A stretch of 5,751 nt of DNA, from positions 1-5,751 of the forward strand of contig JAGDMJ010000237.1 in NCBI GenBank assembly GCA_017860555.1, read 5' to 3'. The translations under genes were made by a program, and so were the position numbers. Below are positions 1-5,751 of this stretch, piece by piece; position 1 is the first letter of the stretch; each line of letters starts with the position of its first letter. This DNA comes from Bacteroidota bacterium (GTDB lineage: Bacteria; Bacteroidota; Ignavibacteria; UBA10030; UBA6906). Under the pieces are notes generated by a model that was not told the DNA's origin, did no database searches, and saw only the letters and a list, made by a program, of their open reading frames with translations.

Positions 1-650
1 ATGCGAAGCTGTTCCAGTTTCTCAAGTGTCTCCAGAGGTGTTGGCGGCAATTCCATATAATGGAGCAGGAACTCCCGCCTGAATACATAGAGCCCGATGT
101 GCTTGTAGTGAACTCCCATCCCGAGCCAATCGGAGAGCGGCACATCCCGGACGAAGGGGATGGTCGAGCGGGTAAAGTAAAGGCAATAGCCATGACGATC
201 CAGCACGACCTTGACCACCGAGGGACTCAGCAGTTCCTCAGGGGTCTCGACTTCCTTCACCAATGTCCCCGCTACGATCTGCCGGTCGGCCAGAAGAGGC
301 GCAATGGCTTCATCGATCATCGCCGGCACGATCAGCGGCTCATCTCCCTGTACGTTGACCACGCAATCAACTTCGGGCATGGAGCGTGCCACAAAGGCGA
401 TGCGGTCGCTTCCGCTCGGGAGCTCGGGCGGTGTCATCACCGCCCTGCCGCCGAACGAGACCACCGCATCCATGATGCGCGTGTCATCGGTGGCCACCAC
501 CACATCGTCCACCAGTGTTGTTTGGCGTGTGCGTTCCACTACATGCTGGATCATCGGCTTTCCGCAGATGTCCACCAACGGCTTGCCCGGCAGACGGGTC
601 GAGGCATAACGTGCAGGAATGATCGCGACCGTGCGCCCTGTGCCTGGCAT
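1..650 (-). CDS. kdsB: 3-deoxy-manno-octulosonate cytidylyltransferase (CMP-Kdo synthetase), C-terminus cut by window edge
   Basis: Couples CTP and Kdo to give CMP-Kdo, the activated sugar that Kdo transferases add to lipid A in lipopolysaccharide synthesis; a cytoplasmic enzyme. The visible 216 residues show the family in order: the nucleotide-binding start IPARYASTRLPGKPL (residues 11-25), ATDD (53-56), SGSDR (79-83, usually SGTDR), VNVQGDEP (98-105, with the Mg-binding Asp at 103), YFTRSTIP (158-165), KHIGLYVFRREFL (183-195) and the near-terminal LETLEKLEQLR (206-216). Family members are about 250 residues, so roughly 30-40 residues, including the second metal-binding Asp, lie beyond position 1. 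The ATG at 650 is chosen because IPARY then falls at the expected place, and GGAG at 664-661 lies 10 bases upstream inside the end of gatC. Only 2 bases separate it from the gatC stop, so it is probably translated from the same transcript. The identification is secure. Confidence 0.96.
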   Translation of the reverse strand, partial: MPGTGRTVAIIPARYASTRLPGKPLVDICGKPMIQHVVERTRQTTLVDDVVVATDDTRIMDAVVSFGGRAVMTPPELPSGSDRIAFVARSMPEVDCVVNVQGDEPLIVPAMIDEAIAPLLADRQIVAGTLVKEVETPEELLSPSVVKVVLDRHGYCLYFTRSTIPFVRDVPLSDWLGMGVHYKHIGLYVFRREFLLHYMELPPTPLETLEKLEQLR

Positions 651-652
651 GA

Positions 653-946
653 TCAGCGGTCTCCGATGACTTTGGGAACCTTGAAGAATTCCTCCGTATA
701 CGCGGGAGCGTTCTTGAGCGCCTCTTCCCGCGGCAGGCTGGGCCGGAGCACATCGGGCCGGAACACGTTTTGCAGCTCGATCACGTGAGAAAGGGGCTCC
801 ACGTTTGTCGTGTCCAGCGTGTTCAGTTGCTCCATGTAAAGCAGGATCTCATTCAACTGCGCTGTCAGCTTCATCTTTTCCTCTTCAGAAAAGGAGAGAC
901 GGGCAAGCGCCGCCACATGCTCCACATCCTGGATGGTCACGGGCAT
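653..946 (-). CDS. gatC: Asp/Glu-tRNA(Asn/Gln) amidotransferase subunit C
   Basis: Small non-catalytic subunit of GatCAB, which converts Glu-tRNA(Gln) and/or Asp-tRNA(Asn) to the cognate amide form. GatC wraps round GatA and stabilises its contact with GatB. The 97 residues match the family from end to end: the N-terminal helix VEHVAALARLSFSEEE (8-23), the second helix with LNEILLYMEQLNTLDT (31-46), the central VEPLSHV (49-55), then NVFRPD (60-65) and the C-terminal LKNAPAYTEEFFKVPKVI (77-94), which corresponds to the usual 'NAP...FFKVPKVI' ending. The length is normal. A good Shine-Dalgarno GAGGAG (960-955) stands 8 bases before the ATG, within the end of plsC. The gene overlaps plsC by 10 bases and ends 2 bases before kdsB. 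GatA and GatB are not in the window, so the subunits are not encoded as one gatCAB operon here, at least on the visible side. Confidence 0.96.
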   Translation of the reverse strand: MPVTIQDVEHVAALARLSFSEEEKMKLTAQLNEILLYMEQLNTLDTTNVEPLSHVIELQNVFRPDVLRPSLPREEALKNAPAYTEEFFKVPKVIGDR

Positions 947-1680
947 GGTGTCTGCTCCTCGGACGATTGATCGATGTAATTCGCCGCTATCGCGGCATGA
1001 ACGTGCTCCATCAACTGCCGTTCGGCATCCCGCCCCGAAGACTCGGGGATGAGAATGGGCTTTGCAAGTACAAGCTCCACGTCTCCCGGACGAATGATGA
1101 TCGAGCGCTTGGGCATGATCCTGAAACTGCCGTTCACCGTCAATGGAACCACAGGCACGCCCGCCCGGACCGCGATATTGAACGCTCCCCGCTTGAAAGG
1201 CTGGAGCTTGCCATCCAGTGTCCTGGTTCCCTCGGCATAGAGCAGCAACGACTGGCCGTTGCGGATCTTCCCGATCGCCTCCTCAATGCTTTTCATCGCC
1301 TTGCTGCTTCGTCCGCGATCGATGCCTACGTAGTGTCCCCACTTCAATCCCCAACCGAAGAACGGAATGACCTCCAGCTCTTTTTTGTAGACGATCCTGA
1401 TCTGGTCCGGGACCGCCGCGAGGATCGCCGGGATGTCGAACATGCTCGCATGGTTCGACACATACACGTAGCTCCGGCTCCGGTCCAGGTTGTCCACTCC
1501 GGTAATACCTACACGGACGCGGCAGATGGCAAGGACGGTCCGAGCCCAGAACCGCGCCAGTGCATGGAAGAGTCTTCCCCGGCGCCTGTCGATCGGGAGG
1601 AGGAGGATCTCGAGGAAGCCCATGAAAAGAGAGAAGACCACCGCGATGAAGAACTGCGCCACTCCGATCAGAGTCTTCAT
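937..1680 (-). CDS. plsC: 1-acyl-sn-glycerol-3-phosphate acyltransferase (lysophosphatidate acyltransferase)
   Basis: Transfers a second acyl chain to lysophosphatidic acid to form phosphatidic acid, the precursor of membrane phospholipids; acts at the cytoplasmic face of the inner membrane. The 247 residues begin with a hydrophobic anchor (about 4-30), followed by a basic segment DRRRGR (31-36). The acyltransferase motifs appear in order: motif I NHASMFD with the catalytic His77 and Asp82 (HX4D), motif II GIDRGRS (119-125), motif III EGTRT (150-154) and motif IV GVPVVPLT (174-181). Length is typical. The ATG at 1680 overlaps the stop of the upstream protease in an ATGA arrangement and has no clear Shine-Dalgarno, suggesting translational coupling. 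Its 3' end overlaps gatC by 10 bases. Exact substrate (lyso-PA versus another lysolipid) cannot be read from sequence, but the four motifs make PlsC the natural call. Confidence 0.94.
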   Translation of the reverse strand: MKTLIGVAQFFIAVVFSLFMGFLEILLLPIDRRRGRLFHALARFWARTVLAICRVRVGITGVDNLDRSRSYVYVSNHASMFDIPAILAAVPDQIRIVYKKELEVIPFFGWGLKWGHYVGIDRGRSSKAMKSIEEAIGKIRNGQSLLLYAEGTRTLDGKLQPFKRGAFNIAVRAGVPVVPLTVNGSFRIMPKRSIIIRPGDVELVLAKPILIPESSGRDAERQLMEHVHAAIAANYIDQSSEEQTPCP

Positions 1681-2816
1681 GACGCTGTCGACTCAAGGAG
1701 CTGGATACGTTTCGCGATCGACGGATGCCGGTAGAACAGGAACTCCACCAACGGATGCGGCTCCGGGTCGGCCAGGTTGGTGGCCGCAAGCCTCCGCAGT
1801 GCAGCCGCGAACGCCGCTCCGTTGTTTGTGACCGCCGCTGCATAGGCATCGGCCTGCCGCTCGTGTCTTCGGGAGATCATGTTACTTATGGGTGAGGTGA
1901 TCAGGCCGAAGAGCGAGAGCCAGATGGCCAGCAGAGGCAACGCCTCAAGATCGGTGATGGCGGCAAACCCGAGCGTGCTGACGGACCATGCGTACAGAAG
2001 TGATGTCACAAACATGCCGATGAACGTGGAAAACACGCTGGTCAGGATGCCGCTCATGATGTGCCGGTGCTTGTAGTGGCCAAGCTCATGCGCGAAGACC
2101 GTTTCGATCTCTTCAGGTGAGAACTGATGCACCAGTGTATCCCCCAGGATGATCCTCCTGGACTTTCCAATGCCGGTAAAGCCCGCGTTCGCTTTCTTCG
2201 TGTTTTTGCTCAGGTCAAAGATGAAGATCCCGTCGAACTTGAGACCGGCTCTCGCGCAGAGGCCGGCGATCCGCTCCTTCAGCGGGCCATCCGGCAATGG
2301 GTCGAACTTATAGAACAACGGCAGAAAGAGAACCGGCACAACGCGTGCCAGCAAGACGGTGACAAACGAAAGAAGCACACTTACCGGGAGCCACCATTTA
2401 TCCCCGAAGCTCTCCATGCAGTAGTAGACCACCATCACAATTCCGGCCACCAGGGGAAGCCCCACCAGGCTTCCCTTCAGACGTTCTCTGGCCCACCGGC
2501 CGACGGTTTGATTCGAGAGGTTATAGCGATGTTCGACAATATAGCCGGAATAGAAACTGATCGGCAGTGTCACCAGGGTCTGCAGGAGTCCTACCATCGC
2601 CGTGAAAAGGAGCAGCGCCAGGTACCGATAGGAGCCGATTGCCCAGGCAAGCCGCGCGATCTCCCGCGTGGCATCGAGACAGACGAGCAGGACGATCAGC
2701 AAGAACGAAACGATGGACGAGCTGACGCCGGCGATGAGTCTGGTGCGATTATACGTCTTGGCTCTGTCGGGGAGCTGGAGGGGGGTCTCGGAACTCGCAA
2801 GCCCTTCTGACGGCAT
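1677..2816 (-). CDS. M48-family membrane zinc metalloprotease (Ste24/CAAX-protease-like)
   Basis: Integral-membrane peptidase of 379 residues. The zinc site is complete: HELGH at 243-247 (His243, His247, catalytic Glu244) and the downstream Glu319 in RRHERQADAYA (316-326) as third ligand, with Asp323 in the usual EXXXD spacing. Other family marks are FDLSKNTKKANAGFTGIGKS (200-219), which precedes the HEXXH helix, and the C-terminal FYRHPSIAKRI (361-371). Hydrophobic spans are seen at about 28-48, 62-90, 117-134, 142-168, 252-280 and 284-310. The large N-terminal multi-span part plus NAGFTG and the HP...RI ending resemble Ste24/CAAX prenyl proteases more than the shorter HtpX. Bacterial members are usually of unknown substrate; a role in membrane protein turnover is inference. 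ATG at 2816 is the first possible start, since an in-frame TGA lies nine bases upstream of it; no strong Shine-Dalgarno is seen. It leads the leftward cluster and overlaps plsC by 4 bases. Confidence 0.92.
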   Translation of the reverse strand: MPSEGLASSETPLQLPDRAKTYNRTRLIAGVSSSIVSFLLIVLLVCLDATREIARLAWAIGSYRYLALLLFTAMVGLLQTLVTLPISFYSGYIVEHRYNLSNQTVGRWARERLKGSLVGLPLVAGIVMVVYYCMESFGDKWWLPVSVLLSFVTVLLARVVPVLFLPLFYKFDPLPDGPLKERIAGLCARAGLKFDGIFIFDLSKNTKKANAGFTGIGKSRRIILGDTLVHQFSPEEIETVFAHELGHYKHRHIMSGILTSVFSTFIGMFVTSLLYAWSVSTLGFAAITDLEALPLLAIWLSLFGLITSPISNMISRRHERQADAYAAAVTNNGAAFAAALRRLAATNLADPEPHPLVEFLFYRHPSIAKRIQLLESTAS

Positions 2817-2858
2817 GGAACTGCGTCACTTCTAAGTTTGGTTCGCTGTGGTTTATCC

Positions 2859-2887
2859 AGTTTAACGAAAATGGGGCTGAAAATCAA
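2859..2887 (-). promoter_or_regulatory. Candidate sigma70-type promoter for the M48-plsC-gatC-kdsB operon
   Basis: On the minus strand, TTGATT (2887-2882, four of six matches to TTGACA) is followed after exactly 17 bases by TAAACT (2864-2859, four of six to TATAAT). Transcription would start near 2852, giving a leader of about 35 bases before the protease ATG at 2816. The position and spacing fit well, but such matches occur by chance in AT-rich spacers, and the -10 consensus of this organism is unknown. Confidence 0.45.
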
Positions 2888-3089
2888 GAATTCATGGGAA
2901 GCACGGCGTTACCTTTTGGGTCTTCTCAACCAATCTCCCAGCGTCCGCAAGGCGTGGCTTAGCTCTCACGTGCTTTCGTGGAAATAGGAATTGTGCTTCT
3001 ACCCTTATTAAAAGTGAGAAGAAGAGAGAGGCGAGATAGCCACAGGTTGTTCCTATTTGCGATAGAGCGACCATCCCAATGGCATAACC

Positions 3090-3120
3090 TTTGCCCGTAA
3101 TTTGGTCAAATCTCGTTTTG
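3090..3120 (+). promoter_or_regulatory. Weak candidate promoter for maeB (Bacteroidota-like pattern)
   Basis: TTTG (3090-3093), a 19-base spacer, and TCGTTTTG (3113-3120) resemble the Bacteroidota promoter TTTG-N19-TAnnTTTG with one mismatch (C for A). Transcription would begin a few bases after 3120, leaving a leader of about 20 bases that contains the Shine-Dalgarno. No convincing sigma70-type -35/-10 pair was found for maeB. The call only makes sense if the host belongs to that lineage, which the window does not prove. Confidence 0.2.
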
Positions 3121-3133
3121 CTGCATACATGAG

Positions 3134-3140
3134 AAGGAGG
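3134..3140 (+). promoter_or_regulatory. Strong Shine-Dalgarno of maeB
   Basis: AAGGAGG matches the anti-Shine-Dalgarno fully and lies 7 bases before the ATG at 3148. It decides between the two in-frame ATG codons at 3148 and 3154 in favour of the first. Confidence 0.9.
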
Positions 3141-3147
3141 CCCAACC

Positions 3148-5463
3148 ATGGCCATGATCAGAAAACAGGATGCACTTGATTACCATAGCCTGGGACGGAG
3201 GGGAAAGATCGAGGTCGTATCGACGAAACCCTGCGCCACCCAGCGTGATCTGTCGCTGGCCTACACCCCCGGCGTTGCTGAGCCGTGCCGTGAGATCGCG
3301 GCCAACCCCGCCGATGCGTACAAATACACTGCCAAGGGAAACCTGGTCGCGGTGATAAGCAACGGTACAGCCGTGCTGGGGCTTGGCGATATCGGTCCTC
3401 TGGCAGGCAAGCCGGTGATGGAAGGCAAGGGAGTGCTCTTCAAGCGATTCGCGGATGTTGATGTGTTCGACATTGAGCTCAACAGCAAAGATCCCGATGA
3501 GATCATCCGGATCGTGCAGGCGCTCGAGCCGACCTTCGGCGGGATCAATCTCGAGGACATCAAGGCCCCGGAATGCTTCTACATTGAAGAGCACCTCAAG
3601 AAGACGATGAACATCCCGGTCTTCCACGACGATCAGCACGGCACGGCGATCATCTCCGGTGCCGGCCTGGTCAACGCCCTTGAGATCGTGGGGAAGAAGA
3701 TTGACGAGGTCAGAGTGGTCTTCAGCGGCGCGGGTGCGGCGGGCATCGCATGCGCCAAGTTCTACATCACCCTGGGCGTCAAACGGGAAAACCTGATCCT
3801 GTGCGACACCAACGGGGTCGTCTACAAGGGGCGGGAGAAGGGGATGAACCCGTATAAGGAATTCTTCGCGGTGGACACCAAGGCTCGCACGCTGGCCGAT
3901 GCCGTGAAGGATGCCGATGTTTTTGCCGGCGTCTCCGTGAAGGGAGTCCTCACCAAGGAGATGGTGCGGACGATGGCGAAAGACCCGATCATCTTCGCCA
4001 TGGCCAATCCGGATCCCGAGATCAGCTACGAGGACGCGCTCGACGCCCGCAAGGACGTCGTGATGGCCACCGGGCGCTCGGATTATCCGAACCAGGTGAA
4101 CAACGTACTCGGCTTCCCGTTCATCTTCCGGGGAGCGCTCGACGTGATGGCGACGGCCATCAACGATGAGATGAAGCTCGCGGCATCGCACGCCCTGGCC
4201 ACGCTGGCCAAGGAAGACGTGCCGGACTCGGTCATCAAGGCGTACGGTGGCGAGAAGATCCGCTTCGGCAGAAGCTATATCATTCCCAAGCCGCTCGACC
4301 CGCGGGTTCTGCTCTGGGAGGCCCCCGCGGTTGCGAAAGCCGCCATGGAAACCGGCGTTGCCCGCAAACCGATTGAGGACCTGGGTACCTACCGCGATTC
4401 GCTCGAGAGCCGGTTTGGCCGCTCCAAGGAGATCATGCGCATGGTGATCCATAAGGCGCAGCGCTCTCCGAAGCGCATTGTCTTCCCGGAAGGGACCGAG
4501 GAGAAGATCCTCCGGGCCAGCCAGATCATCCTGGACGAAGAGATTGCCACGCCGATCCTTCTTGGCGACAGGAAGGTCATCGAGGAAAAGACCAAGATGC
4601 TGGAACTCGACCTGACCGGCGCGGAGATCGTCGAACCTGTCAACTCACAGAAGTTCGATGAGTATGTGAGCAAGTACTATGAGATGCGGAAGCGCAAGGG
4701 GGTCACCCGCGTTGATGCGCGGAACCTGCTGCAACGGCGCCCGAACTACTACGGCGTGATGATGGTGCACACGGGTGATGCGGACGGCCTGGTGTCCGGT
4801 CTCACGCAGCATTATCCGGAAACGATCCGTCCCGCGCTCCAGGTCATCAAGCCGCGGCCGGGGATCTCGGTGGTCGCCGGCATGTACATGCTGGTCTTCA
4901 AGAAGGACGTGCGGTTCATTACGGACGCGACAGTCAACGTCGACCCGACACCGGAACAGCTTGCCGATATTGCCATTCTGACCGCGGAGAAAGTGAGGAG
5001 CTTTGACATCGAGCCGCGGATTGCGATGCTTTCATTCAGCAACTTCGGAAGTACTCAGCATCCGTCCGCGCAGAAGATGGCCCGTGCAGCGGAGCTCGTG
5101 AAGCGCCGCGCGCCCGATCTCATGATCGACGGCGAGATGATGGCGGACACCGCCGTGGTGCCCGAGATCGTCGAGTCGCTCTACCCGTTCAGTTCGCTCA
5201 AGGGAGGTGCCAACGTCCTTGTCTGCCCCGACCTGCAGTCGGCGAACATCGCGCAGAAGCTGCTGGCGAAGCTGGGAGGGGCGGAGTCGGTGGGTCCCAT
5301 TCTTCTTGGCATGCGCAAGCCGGTCTACCTGCTCATTCCCGGCAACGAGGTCGCGGACATTGTCAATGTGACCGCCATGGCCGTGCGTGACGCACAGGAG
5401 CCTTCGGAGAGTGCTGGGCCGCCGTCCCTCAAGCCGCCGCAGCTGACGACGGTGTACGAGTAA
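3148..5463 (+). CDS. maeB: NADP-dependent-type malic enzyme fused to a phosphotransacetylase-like domain (MaeB type)
   Basis: Oxidatively decarboxylates malate to pyruvate and CO2 with reduction of NAD(P); a soluble central-carbon enzyme linking the TCA cycle to pyruvate and reductant supply. The 771 residues are close to the 759 of E. coli MaeB. The malic-enzyme N-terminal domain (about 15-150) has the catalytic Tyr39 in SLAYTPGVAEP, Lys94 in EGKGVLFK, and metal ligands Glu136-Asp137 (NLEDIKAPECF) and Asp161 or Asp162 (FHDDQHGTA). The dinucleotide fold carries GAGAAGIA (194-201), followed by LCDTNGVVYKGR (218-229), MANPDPEI (285-292) and NQVNNV (315-320). Residues from about 427 to 746 form a phosphotransacetylase-like domain (IVFPEGTEEKILRA, DGEMMADTAVVPE, GGANVLVCPDLQSANIAQKL). 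In it the catalytic Ser-Arg of true Pta is Ile730-Pro731, so it is probably regulatory; in E. coli MaeB this domain mediates acetyl-CoA control. A Pro/Ser-rich tail (751-771) follows. NAD versus NADP preference cannot be read reliably. Confidence 0.96.
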   Translation: MAMIRKQDALDYHSLGRRGKIEVVSTKPCATQRDLSLAYTPGVAEPCREIAANPADAYKYTAKGNLVAVISNGTAVLGLGDIGPLAGKPVMEGKGVLFKRFADVDVFDIELNSKDPDEIIRIVQALEPTFGGINLEDIKAPECFYIEEHLKKTMNIPVFHDDQHGTAIISGAGLVNALEIVGKKIDEVRVVFSGAGAAGIACAKFYITLGVKRENLILCDTNGVVYKGREKGMNPYKEFFAVDTKARTLADAVKDADVFAGVSVKGVLTKEMVRTMAKDPIIFAMANPDPEISYEDALDARKDVVMATGRSDYPNQVNNVLGFPFIFRGALDVMATAINDEMKLAASHALATLAKEDVPDSVIKAYGGEKIRFGRSYIIPKPLDPRVLLWEAPAVAKAAMETGVARKPIEDLGTYRDSLESRFGRSKEIMRMVIHKAQRSPKRIVFPEGTEEKILRASQIILDEEIATPILLGDRKVIEEKTKMLELDLTGAEIVEPVNSQKFDEYVSKYYEMRKRKGVTRVDARNLLQRRPNYYGVMMVHTGDADGLVSGLTQHYPETIRPALQVIKPRPGISVVAGMYMLVFKKDVRFITDATVNVDPTPEQLADIAILTAEKVRSFDIEPRIAMLSFSNFGSTQHPSAQKMARAAELVKRRAPDLMIDGEMMADTAVVPEIVESLYPFSSLKGGANVLVCPDLQSANIAQKLLAKLGGAESVGPILLGMRKPVYLLIPGNEVADIVNVTAMAVRDAQEPSESAGPPSLKPPQLTTVYE

Positions 5464-5544
5464 TCTCACCTACTCCCCCGTACCCCCTCTCCCTCGCCTA
5501 GAACACGAGAGGAAGAGGGGGATTCAGGGGGTGAGGGTGAGATT
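5462..5544. terminator. Large imperfect inverted repeat between convergent genes; probable bidirectional terminator or REP-like element
   Basis: The arms pair as follows: AATCTCACC (5462-5470) with GGTGAGATT (5536-5544), 9 perfect pairs; CCCCC (5475-5479) with GGGGG (5527-5531); CCCCCTCT (5483-5490) with AGAGGGGG (5514-5521); CCTC (5492-5495) with GAGG (5509-5512); loop 5496-5508. One arm is nearly all pyrimidine and the other nearly all purine. It starts within the maeB stop codon and ends 2 bases before the stop codon of the convergent TerC-family gene. There is no clean U-run, although the plus strand after it is T- and C-rich (5543-5570). CCCTCTCCC/GAGGG-type hairpins are common dispersed intergenic repeats in bacteria, so it may be a repeat copy acting as a terminator. 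Confidence 0.65.
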
Positions 5545-5546
5545 TC

Positions 5547-5751
5547 CTATCCCTCTTTCCTTTTCCCTTCTTCACTCCGCTTGTTGGCGCCCCGCTTCAT
5601 CAGCGACAACACCACCGATCCCGCCAGGATCAACACAACGACACTCAGGGACACAATGATGGGAACATGGAAGAGATCTTTGGTGAGCATCTTCAGGCCG
5701 ACGAAGATCAGCACGAGCGAAAGTCCCGTGCTGAGATACTCCAGCTTCTGC
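5547..5751 (-). CDS. TerC-family integral membrane protein, C-terminal part only
   Basis: Sixty-seven C-terminal residues of a gene that starts beyond the right edge. The frame reads QKLEYLSTGLSLVLIFVGLK at its beginning, then MLTKDLFHVPIIVSLSVVVL, then a second hydrophobic run ending at SLMKRG and a lysine/arginine-rich tail, stop TAG at 5549-5547. This is the typical last-two-helix pattern of TerC/Alx proteins: a tyrosine-leucine plus glycine start of a helix, 'LVFIGVKML', a short 'D-x-x-H-(I/V)-P' turn, then 'SL-x-V...ILAxS'. TerC/Alx family proteins are multi-span inner-membrane proteins tied to manganese or other metal export and tellurium resistance; which role applies here cannot be told. 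Hydrophobic spans are at about residues 5-21 and 30-51 of the fragment. It converges on maeB with 83 bases between the two stop codons. Not recognisable enough to choose between terC, alx and ykoY names. Confidence 0.85.
   Translation of the reverse strand, partial: QKLEYLSTGLSLVLIFVGLKMLTKDLFHVPIIVSLSVVVLILAGSVVLSLMKRGANKRSEEGKRKEG

Larger units (their letters stand above)
2817..3147. other. Divergent intergenic region between the protease operon and maeB
   Basis: This 331-base spacer separates two outward-facing transcription units and must hold the promoters for both. It is visibly richer in A and T than the flanking genes, chiefly at 2850-2900, 2980-3020 and 3080-3130. Items seen: a candidate leftward promoter (2859-2887), a weak candidate rightward promoter (3090-3120), the maeB Shine-Dalgarno, a short stem CACG/CGTG (2967-2970 with 2977-2980), and a 16-base pure-purine stretch at 3016-3031. 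Open frames across it have no recognisable family and no credible start signal. No tRNA, riboswitch or long repeat was recognised. Confidence 0.7.

Noticed and set aside
60..788. Plus-strand 242-codon open frame opposite kdsB and gatC
   Set aside because: It runs antisense to two confidently identified genes and has a His/Arg-rich composition without any domain pattern.
805..1734. Plus-strand 309-codon open frame opposite gatC and plsC
   Set aside because: It is antisense to the PlsC catalytic motifs and is a shadow of GC-rich codon use.
2127..2810. Plus-strand 227-codon open frame opposite the M48 protease
   Set aside because: It is antisense to the HELGH region and membrane spans of the protease; the Gln/Arg/His/Asp-rich product is typical of reversed hydrophobic coding sequence.
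2996..3021. Possible hairpin CTTCT...AGAAG in the divergent spacer
   Set aside because: Only five terminal base pairs are continuous and the inner part is mostly mismatched, so it is too weak to call a regulatory element.
2892..3155. Minus-strand open frame of 87 codons crossing the divergent spacer and the maeB start
   Set aside because: Its ATG lies inside the maeB coding start and exists because the GGCCATGATC region is near-palindromic. It covers the maeB Shine-Dalgarno, has no upstream ribosome site of note and resembles no family I know.
3106..4452. Long (448-codon) minus-strand open frame opposite maeB
   Set aside because: It is rich in Arg, His, Asp and Gly, as expected for the antisense of a GC-rich gene, and lies opposite well conserved malic-enzyme motifs. 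It is a shadow frame.
5475..5539. Possible G-quadruplex in the G-rich arms of the inverted repeat
   Set aside because: Each strand shows only three G-runs of three or more in one arm, one short of a canonical intramolecular quadruplex, and the hairpin explains the G/C runs better.
1..5751. CRISPR, mobile element, toxin-antitoxin or defence system
   Set aside because: No regularly spaced repeats, transposase or integrase motifs, or small two-gene toxin modules are present. All long frames are explained by housekeeping genes or their shadows.

Overview
The window looks like an ordinary chromosomal segment of a GC-rich Gram-negative (diderm) bacterium. The diderm call rests on kdsB, which makes the activated sugar for the lipopolysaccharide inner core. 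The presence of gatC implies an organism that makes Gln-tRNA and/or Asn-tRNA by amidation. The phylum cannot be fixed from sequence reading alone. The set of genes and a weak Bacteroidota-like promoter pattern are compatible with the Bacteroidota/Chlorobiota/Ignavibacteria neighbourhood, but that is only a guess.

Left part (1-2816, minus strand): a tightly packed four-gene cluster read from right to left. It holds an M48 (Ste24-like) membrane zinc protease, plsC (1-acylglycerol-3-phosphate acyltransferase), gatC (subunit C of the tRNA-dependent amidotransferase) and kdsB (CMP-Kdo synthetase, cut by the left window edge). The junctions are a 4-base ATGA overlap, a 10-base overlap and a 2-base gap, so the four are almost certainly one transcript with coupled translation. 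Three of the four act in or for the cell envelope; gatC is the outlier.

Middle (2817-3147): a 331-base divergent spacer, less GC-rich than the genes. It carries a plausible sigma70-type promoter for the leftward cluster and a strong Shine-Dalgarno for the rightward gene.

Right part: a complete 771-residue MaeB-type malic enzyme (3148-5463, plus strand) made of a malic enzyme fused to a phosphotransacetylase-like domain. The latter has lost the Ser-Arg pair of true phosphotransacetylases, so it is probably a regulatory domain. It is followed by an 83-base imperfect inverted repeat (5462-5544) that sits between maeB and the convergent C-terminal end of a TerC-family membrane protein (5547-5751, minus strand, cut by the right edge).

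I found no mobile element, CRISPR array, tRNA, rRNA, defence gene or evident new system. The points most worth a second look are the degenerate phosphotransacetylase site, the large C/G-asymmetric inverted repeat, and the envelope/translation gene mix of the leftward operon.
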